Positions 15,145-20,327 of a stretch of DNA of 20,327 bases are shown here, one piece after another. The translations under genes and the position numbers were made by a program. Within the stretch, counting starts at the first letter, position 1; the number at the start of each line of letters is the position of its first letter. The DNA is from an uncultured Bacilli bacterium. Its GTDB lineage: Bacteria > Bacillota_I > Bacilli_A > RF39 > UBA660. The stretch lies in assembly GCA_934101745.1 (NCBI GenBank), contig CAKOSD010000002.1, positions 1 through 20,327 of the forward strand. The letters are read 5' to 3'. A model generated the notes under the pieces. That model was not told the DNA's origin and made no database searches. It saw nothing but the letters and a program-made list of their open reading frames with translations.

Positions 15145-17748
15145 ATGAAAAAAATAAGTAAGCAAATTAACACCGAAGAAATAACTAAAGAATATTTAGA
15201 AATATCAAAATTAGATATTAATGAAAATTACCAGATTTTAAATACTAGAATAGAAGGTATTACGTCTAAAGAGGCTAAAAAAAGACTAGAAGAACATGGT
15301 AAAAACATAACTATAAAAGAAGATAAGAAGGGACCAATATATTTCTTTTTAAATTCTTTAAAAGATGAATTTGTTTTAATCTTAATTTTTCTAAGTATAA
15401 TTAACTTTCTTTTAGGTGATACTTTAGGTTCCATAATCATCTTTGCAATAGCCATTATCAGTGCCGGAGTAAGATTCTTTCAAGATTATTCAATTTATAA
15501 ATTTAATCAAAATTTAAAACAAAGTATAATTTCTAAATGTTTAGTAGTTCGTAATAATAAAGAGATGGAGATTAATATAACAGATGTAGTAGTCGGAGAT
15601 ATTGTAAAACTTACCGCGGGTTCTATTATTCCAGCTGATATCAAATTAATCGAGACAAAAGATTTATTTATTAATCAGTCAGTTTATACTGGAGAGAGTA
15701 TTTTAGTAGAAAAAACTAAGAATAGTTCTGAAAATTGTAACCTTGATTTATTTAATATACCTAATATCGCCTTAATGTCTTCTAGCGTGGTTAGTGGTTT
15801 AGCAACCGGATTAGTAATTAAAACCGGATTTGATAGTTATTTAGGCAAAGTAGGCAGTAAAATAAAGTTTAATAAAGATAACACTAATTTTGACAAAGGA
15901 ATTAAAAGTATTTCAAAGTTACTTATTAAATATATGATTATAGTATGTTTATTTGTTATTGTCGTTGATGGAATAATAAAACATAATTTTAATGAGGCCT
16001 TGCTCTTCGCTTTATCTGTTGCCGTTGGAATAACACCTAGTATGTTGCCAATGATTGTTAATGTTAATCTGGCAAAAGGCAGTAAAAGGCTTGCTAAAAA
16101 GAAAACTTTAGTAAAAAATATTTCTTCTATTCAAAATTTAGGTTCTATTGATATTTTGTGTACTGATAAAACGGGTACTTTAACAGAAAATAGAATCGTT
16201 TTACAAGAATATATTGATGCTTCTGGAAAATCTAGTATGAATGTTTTAAAATATGCCTATCTTAATAGTGTTTATAGTACAGGCATTAAAAACTTAGTTG
16301 ATAAGGCTATCCTTAATTATGGTAAAATGCATAATATTGATAAAAAAATTGAAAAATATGAAAAAATAGATGAAATACCCTTTGATTACACCCGAAAAAG
16401 ACAAAGTGTTGTGGTTAAAAACCGCAGTGGTTATTTAATGATTACGAAGGGGGCCTTAGAAGAAATAATCAGTAAGTGCAAATGGGTAATGGATAAGAAT
16501 GCTAAGATTAAACTTAATCAAAAAAAGATTGAAACGATCAGAGATAAAGCCTCCCAAATGGCTGGTAATGGTATGCAAGTAATTGCTCTGGCCACCAAAG
16601 AAACCTATCCAGGTAGTGATAATTTTAATACCACCTATGAATCTGATATGACTTTTATTGGTTTTGTAGCATTTCTCGACCCCGCCAAGAAAGGAGTTAA
16701 AGAAACTCTAATTAATCTAAGTAAAATAAATGTTAAAACAAAAATTTTGACTGGGGATAATCCTTATGCTACTAAAAATATTTGTAATCTGGTTGGCTTA
16801 AATGGAAATGATATCTTGACCGGTAACGACATCGATAAAATGACTGATGAAGAATTAATGACCAAATTAGATACAACTGATGTTTTTGCCAGAATGAATC
16901 CTATTCAAAAAGAAAGGGTCGTAACTCTTTATAAAAAATGTGGTCACGTAGTTGGTTATATGGGGGATGGTGTTAATGATGCTCCTTCCTTGTCCAGTGC
17001 TGATGTGGGAATCTCGGTTAATACTGCTGCTAGTATCGCCAAAGAATCAAGTGATATTATTATTTTAAAGCAAAGTCTTACTGTAATTTATGATGGTATT
17101 ATTGAAGGTCGCAAAGTTTATGGTAACATTATCAAATATATGAAAATGGCTTTAAGTGGTGATTTAGGAGATGTTTTTAGTATCATGTTAGCAAGCATTT
17201 TCTTACCATTTTTACCGCTTATCCCCATCCAAATGTTATTACAAGATTTTATTTACGACTTTTCACAATTAGGTATTCCCGATGATAACGTTGATACTGA
17301 ATTTTTGTTGGCCCCTAAAAAATGGAATGTTAAAAGCATTTCTAGGTTTATGATTATTATGGGTTTAACAAGTAGCGTAATAGATGCCTTATCCTTTCTT
17401 TTATTTCTATTTATCTTTAAATATAATAATGTTTCGATGGCACCATATTTTCAAACCGCTTGGTTTGTAACTTGCTTAATAACTGAATTATCTATTATCT
17501 TTAATATTAGAACTTCAAAAGTACCATTTACAGAATCTAATGCCTCACCTAAATTATATGTTTTGACGATATTTTCGATGGTATTAACTATCATAACTCC
17601 CATTCTTTTAAGCAAAATAAAATCATTTGATTTCGTTATATTACCAGCGAGTTTTTATATTTGCTTAGTAGCGCTTGTTCTTTTATATTTTTTACTTGTT
17701 TTATTAATTAAAAAACTTTATATAAAAAAATATGGAGAGTGGTTATAA
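15145..17748 (+). CDS. mgtA: MgtA-like magnesium-translocating P-type ATPase
   Basis: An 867-residue membrane pump, by family an importer of Mg2+ driven by ATP. Motifs in order: cytosolic N-terminus with the GITSKEAKKRLEEHGKN cation-ATPase segment, first helix pair (about 70-110), actuator TGES (182-185), DKTGT with phosphorylated D341, TGDNP (536-540), GDGVND (607-612), and the MgtA-type C-terminal membrane domain with FLPFLPLIPIQMLL and YDFSQLGIPDD. The length is normal or slightly short. In E. coli MgtA the equivalent helices read ASSNFGN and IQNLLYD; here they read LSGDLGD (D673, D676) and LQDFIYD (D701), so Asn-to-Asp changes occur around the ion path. The ATG follows AAGAGGT (15131-15137). 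Its stop overlaps the next gene by one base. Relatives transporting another divalent cation are possible. Confidence 0.92.
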   Translation: MKKISKQINTEEITKEYLEISKLDINENYQILNTRIEGITSKEAKKRLEEHGKNITIKEDKKGPIYFFLNSLKDEFVLILIFLSIINFLLGDTLGSIIIFAIAIISAGVRFFQDYSIYKFNQNLKQSIISKCLVVRNNKEMEINITDVVVGDIVKLTAGSIIPADIKLIETKDLFINQSVYTGESILVEKTKNSSENCNLDLFNIPNIALMSSSVVSGLATGLVIKTGFDSYLGKVGSKIKFNKDNTNFDKGIKSISKLLIKYMIIVCLFVIVVDGIIKHNFNEALLFALSVAVGITPSMLPMIVNVNLAKGSKRLAKKKTLVKNISSIQNLGSIDILCTDKTGTLTENRIVLQEYIDASGKSSMNVLKYAYLNSVYSTGIKNLVDKAILNYGKMHNIDKKIEKYEKIDEIPFDYTRKRQSVVVKNRSGYLMITKGALEEIISKCKWVMDKNAKIKLNQKKIETIRDKASQMAGNGMQVIALATKETYPGSDNFNTTYESDMTFIGFVAFLDPAKKGVKETLINLSKINVKTKILTGDNPYATKNICNLVGLNGNDILTGNDIDKMTDEELMTKLDTTDVFARMNPIQKERVVTLYKKCGHVVGYMGDGVNDAPSLSSADVGISVNTAASIAKESSDIIILKQSLTVIYDGIIEGRKVYGNIIKYMKMALSGDLGDVFSIMLASIFLPFLPLIPIQMLLQDFIYDFSQLGIPDDNVDTEFLLAPKKWNVKSISRFMIIMGLTSSVIDALSFLLFLFIFKYNNVSMAPYFQTAWFVTCLITELSIIFNIRTSKVPFTESNASPKLYVLTIFSMVLTIITPILLSKIKSFDFVILPASFYICLVALVLLYFLLVLLIKKLYIKKYGEWL

Positions 17749-18101
17749 TGATTGACCAACTGCTTGATGGTTTAGCAAAATCCAAATTCCGAGGTTCATT
17801 TCACCTAAATATTAAAATGAAGGAGTATGTTAAAGAGAAGGGGATAGCCAAAATAGAAAGTGATGCCTATGATTTAATTACTAAAAGACTAGCACCGGCC
17901 AGTCCTAAAAACGATGGCAAGCAAACTCCTATGCGTCAAGTTCACCCAGTATTTATTGCCCAGCACGCTTGCGGTTGCTGCTGTCGCGGGTGTTTAGAAC
18001 GTATTCATCATATTCCTAAAAACCGCGAACTATCCGAACTAGAAATTGCTTATATTGTTAAGGTTATAACGACTTGGATTAAAAGAGAAATGTTAAAATA
18101 A
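17748..18101 (+). CDS. DUF4186 family protein with Cys-rich cluster
   Basis: A 117-residue cytosolic protein of the DUF4186 family, of unknown function. The recognisable family core is KFRGSFHL, RQVHPVFIAQHA and CCRGCLERIHHIPKNREL, followed by a closing helix. The cluster H73-A-C75-G-C77-C78-C79-R-G-C82 is likely to bind metal, probably Zn or Fe, and appears to hold more Cys than usual. The ATG at 17748 overlaps the stop of the Mg2+ ATPase by one base and has GGAGAG at normal spacing. A GTG 9 bases earlier would lie directly on that ribosome binding site and is rejected. Translational coupling to the ATPase suggests a shared condition of use, but DUF4186 is not known as a transporter partner. 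A terminator follows. Confidence 0.87.
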   Translation: MIDQLLDGLAKSKFRGSFHLNIKMKEYVKEKGIAKIESDAYDLITKRLAPASPKNDGKQTPMRQVHPVFIAQHACGCCCRGCLERIHHIPKNRELSELEIAYIVKVITTWIKREMLK

Positions 18102-18130
18102 GAATATTAGATAGCACTGCTTTAATTACT

Positions 18131-18163
18131 AAATGATATTGGATAATCTCTGATATCATTTTT
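18131..18163 (+). terminator. Terminator after the DUF4186 gene
   Basis: A perfect 9-bp stem, AAATGATAT (18131-18139) with ATATCATTT (18153-18161), followed by T residues. Confidence 0.75.
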
Positions 18164-18192
18164 ATTATCTTTTTTTGATTAATAAATCCATG

Positions 18193-18221
18193 TTGCTTAT
18201 TAATTTTAATTTTGTTAGAAT
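18193..18221 (+). promoter_or_regulatory. Promoter for the two-helix membrane protein
   Basis: TTGCTT at 18193-18198, a 17-bp spacer and TAGAAT at 18216-18221, with the extended -10 TG at 18213-18214. Confidence 0.65.
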
Positions 18222-18250
18222 AGACTTAAGTGAAAGAGAGTTGTTTGTTT

Positions 18251-19282
18251 ATGAAAGAGTTTAATAATCCCATTATCAAAGAAGAAGTAATTAGACATAA
18301 GAAAAATATTTATATAGGTCTATTTTTATTAGGACTTTGCTTAGTTTGTATTATGTGGGGAGCATTTGTCTCTAAAGAGGCTAAAGAAAATATGGTTAGT
18401 TTTCATGATGTTATAGTTAATCAAAATGATAAAGAAAATGTTTTAAGTTATGTAGATACTGATATATTCCCTTATTTATTTGCTACGAATGATGATAACA
18501 ATGGAAATTTTTATTTAATTAGAGATAATAAATTTATGTATGTTGCTTACATGAGCGATTATGATTATGAGCGTCTTAAAGATGAAAAATTGTATACTGA
18601 TAATAAGACTGAAAGGGTAATCGGAGTTTCGACTTTGGTACCAACAGAAGTTAAAAAGTTGGCTGTTGAAACCATTAATGAACTATGGCCGGATGAAGAA
18701 ATAACTCTTGCTGATTATGAATATTATTTTGGCAATGTTTATTTAGATATGACATCAGATGCCGTAGATGTTGCCTTTTGGCAAATCTTTTTAGCCTTTA
18801 TTTTGGGACTTTGTGGTACCACTTTTATAATAATTGGTTTAATTAACAAAAAAAGATTTCTAAAAAATATAAATAAATTATCACTCGAAGATAAAAAGAA
18901 GATTGATGCTGAGACTTTGAATAAAGATGCCTTTTATTACGCTAATATTCATTTATATTTAACGCCAAATTATATTATATTAATGAACGGTACTTTTAAA
19001 ATAATACCTTATAGTAGTCTAATATGGCTATATACTATTGAACAAAGAATTAATGGCATAAAGTCTACTAAATCAATAATAGCGGTAACAGATGAGGCCA
19101 AAACGTATAATATTGCGGTAGTTCCTGCTTTAACTAAAAAGTATATGGAAGTCTTTGATGAAGTATTTACAACTATTAGTAATAAAAATACCGAAATGTT
19201 AGTTGGTTATACTCCTGAAAATTGTAAGGTTATACATGATGAGATGAAAAAAATTAAGCAAAATAAAAGACTGACAAAATAA
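18251..19282 (+). CDS. Membrane protein of unknown function: two helices, extracytoplasmic domain, PH-like cytosolic tail
   Basis: I do not recognise this 343-residue protein. Topology from the sequence: a short basic cytosolic N-terminus, membrane helix 1 (about 20-40, IYIGLFLLGLCLVCIMWGAF), an acidic extracytoplasmic domain (about 41-170), membrane helix 2 (about 173-197, ending before NKKRF), then about 145 cytosolic residues. The cytosolic part has alternating strands (HLYLTPNYIILMNGTFKIIPYSSLIWLYTIEQ) like the bacterial PH-type domains that follow membrane helices, an inference only. The ATG at 18251 is chosen because a GTG at 18230 would lie almost at the transcription start with no ribosome binding site, whereas GAAAGAGAG (18232-18240) serves the ATG. 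It is a single-gene unit. A sensing or envelope role is possible but not shown. Confidence 0.8.
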   Translation: MKEFNNPIIKEEVIRHKKNIYIGLFLLGLCLVCIMWGAFVSKEAKENMVSFHDVIVNQNDKENVLSYVDTDIFPYLFATNDDNNGNFYLIRDNKFMYVAYMSDYDYERLKDEKLYTDNKTERVIGVSTLVPTEVKKLAVETINELWPDEEITLADYEYYFGNVYLDMTSDAVDVAFWQIFLAFILGLCGTTFIIIGLINKKRFLKNINKLSLEDKKKIDAETLNKDAFYYANIHLYLTPNYIILMNGTFKIIPYSSLIWLYTIEQRINGIKSTKSIIAVTDEAKTYNIAVVPALTKKYMEVFDEVFTTISNKNTEMLVGYTPENCKVIHDEMKKIKQNKRLTK

Positions 19283-19284
19283 AT

Positions 19285-19330
19285 AAAAACTATTTAGTAA
19301 GATTTAAATTATTCTTATTAAATAGTTTTT
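19285..19330 (+). terminator. Long terminator hairpin after the two-helix membrane protein
   Basis: An 18-bp stem (arms 19285-19302 and 19313-19330) has one G-U wobble, a 10-base loop and a T-rich end. It starts 2 bases after the stop. Confidence 0.88.
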
Positions 19331-19339
19331 TTGTTAAAT

Positions 19340-19377
19340 AACCAAAAAAGAAAAGAGTTCCAAAATTTAGAACTCTT
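19340..19377 (-). terminator. Minus-strand terminator of the penicillin-binding protein gene
   Basis: GAACTCTT (19370-19377) and AAGAGTTC (19353-19360) form an 8-bp stem. Read on the minus strand it is followed by a T-rich run (19340-19352). The stem overlaps the stop codon of the gene. Confidence 0.75.
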
Positions 19378-20327
19378 AATCAGTAATGTTACAACTATCG
19401 GCAATAGTAAATGTACGTGAAATACTATAAGTTTTACCATTATAACGTACATTATAAGTTATTTTATATTTACCATTTAACGATAAATTAATACGTTTGA
19501 CAGTTTCATTAGTTTCAGTATTAGTAATAGTACTATCTAAGACTTTGATTTCATTAGTAATGTTATTACCATTAATATCAGTAGCCGTAATTGTTGTGTT
19601 ATCGTTATAGTAAGAATTATTTGTTATTCGACTGCGACATTCATCTTTACTTGATATCTTTAATGAAATACCACTAGCGGAAGAACCACCTGTACCAGTA
19701 ATTATCTTAAGACCACTTGAAGCATTATCTTTAAAGATTGAATAATTAGCCTTAACAACAAAGGTATAATTTGTTCCGCCATCACCTTGATATATATAAT
19801 TAGTATCCTTAGTCTCCGCAATAAATTGAAGTTTATCACCAGTTTGAAGGTAAATAGAATATCTCAATTCACCAATATACTGATTATTATAAGATAAACG
19901 ATTTTGATAATATTTAGAAGGTGAGTACTTATAATTATCATTGAAATATTTTTGCAAGTATTCACTATTAATAGCATCAGGAGTATTTATTCCATTCCAA
20001 GATAAGTAAATAGTCGAACCATTAGTTGTTGCTTTACCATTCGTAGGATTTTCTAATTGTTGGTATCTAATAGATGTTTCTGTTGGTTCTGTACCTTTCT
20101 TAAATATCTCGGTCATCCGCATACTACTTGGAGTATAAGCGCTAGGAAGTTGTAAAGGTACAGTCTCTTTTTCAACCTCAACTTCAATGATGCTACTTGG
20201 TTTTTCAAATCGAGAATTTTTCTTAAATATTTTTTTGCCTATATTATTCATTATATTATTTTTAACTCGGTTAGCATTATTCATCGTTGTATAAGTAGTT
20301 TTACTTAGTTTGTCATAGCCATACCAT
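19376..20327 (-). CDS. Class A penicillin-binding protein (PBP1A-like), C-terminal part only
   Basis: The frame is open to the window edge: before the internal Met at 20284 it reads WYGYDKLSKTTYTT, so the gene starts outside the window and 316 residues are visible. WYGYD is the usual last strand of a penicillin-binding transpeptidase domain (compare VWVGYD), followed by a helix (RVKNNIMNNIGKKIF) and the exit linker with PSSIIEVEVEKETV. The rest is an extracellular tail. Residues about 109-210 after the edge resemble a fibronectin-III-like domain (NGSTIYLSWNGI), and the last 80 look like an Ig-type strand set ending in YKITYNVRYNGKTYSISRTFTIAD. The whole protein would be a membrane-anchored glycan polymerase and crosslinking enzyme. 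The catalytic Ser and the glycosyltransferase domain are outside the window. It converges on the preceding plus-strand gene with back-to-back terminators. Confidence 0.82.
   Translation of the reverse strand, partial: WYGYDKLSKTTYTTMNNANRVKNNIMNNIGKKIFKKNSRFEKPSSIIEVEVEKETVPLQLPSAYTPSSMRMTEIFKKGTEPTETSIRYQQLENPTNGKATTNGSTIYLSWNGINTPDAINSEYLQKYFNDNYKYSPSKYYQNRLSYNNQYIGELRYSIYLQTGDKLQFIAETKDTNYIYQGDGGTNYTFVVKANYSIFKDNASSGLKIITGTGGSSASGISLKISSKDECRSRITNNSYYNDNTTITATDINGNNITNEIKVLDSTITNTETNETVKRINLSLNGKYKITYNVRYNGKTYSISRTFTIADSCNITD

Noticed and set aside
15228..15455. Minus-strand 75-codon frame within the Mg2+ ATPase gene
   Set aside because: Antisense shadow of the N-terminal region of the pump.

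Overview
The window is AT-rich bacterial chromosomal DNA with dense gene packing, AGGAGG-type ribosome binding sites and rho-independent terminators. The gene content fits a low-GC member of the Bacillota (class Bacilli), perhaps one of the uncultured gut lineages near RF39 or the Mollicutes. It has an MEP-pathway enzyme (DXS), a class A penicillin-binding protein (so a peptidoglycan wall), DUF2207 proteins, an RpiB/LacAB-type isomerase and two P-type ATPases. The taxonomic placement is inference. All 16 genes end in TAA or TAG, and none ends in TGA. Both window edges cut through genes, so this may be a whole contig.

Layout. (1) 1-2257: a CtpE-like cation P-type ATPase that lacks its N-terminus; its frame is broken at 53-55, next to an 8-bp tandem repeat. 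(2) 2321-4880: promoter, dxs, an overlapping gene for a standalone YqfO/NIF3-insert-type domain, and a small orphan gene, closed by a perfect hairpin terminator. (3) 4944-5969: a sugar-transfer-associated ATP-grasp protein. (4) 6010-9714: two paralogous DUF2207 membrane proteins. The first is full length, with an added helical-repeat segment and a Gly-rich tail. The second keeps only the extracytoplasmic domain plus new membrane helices. (5) 9783-11494: a Fic-fold protein whose catalytic His is Gln, then an RpiB/LacAB-family isomerase with a C-terminal extension. (6) 11499-15037: a self-contained operon with its own promoter and terminator. It encodes a 971-residue coiled-coil protein with an acidic linker, a hydrophobic segment and an SH3-like C-terminus, bracketed by two small proteins that resemble each other. 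This is the best candidate for an undescribed system. (7) 15079-18163: an MgtA-like Mg2+ P-type ATPase, one base overlapped with a DUF4186 gene. (8) 18193-19330: an unrecognised protein with two membrane segments. (9) 19340-20327, minus strand: the C-terminal part of a class A penicillin-binding protein that runs out of the window.

Regulation: seven of the transcription units are preceded by an extended -10 element (TGn plus a TATAAT-like hexamer), three of them with a -35 at exactly 17 bp. No tRNA, rRNA, CRISPR array, transposase or metabolite riboswitch was recognised. No gene-free stretch exceeds about 170 bases. Functions come from motif recognition by eye, not from database searches.
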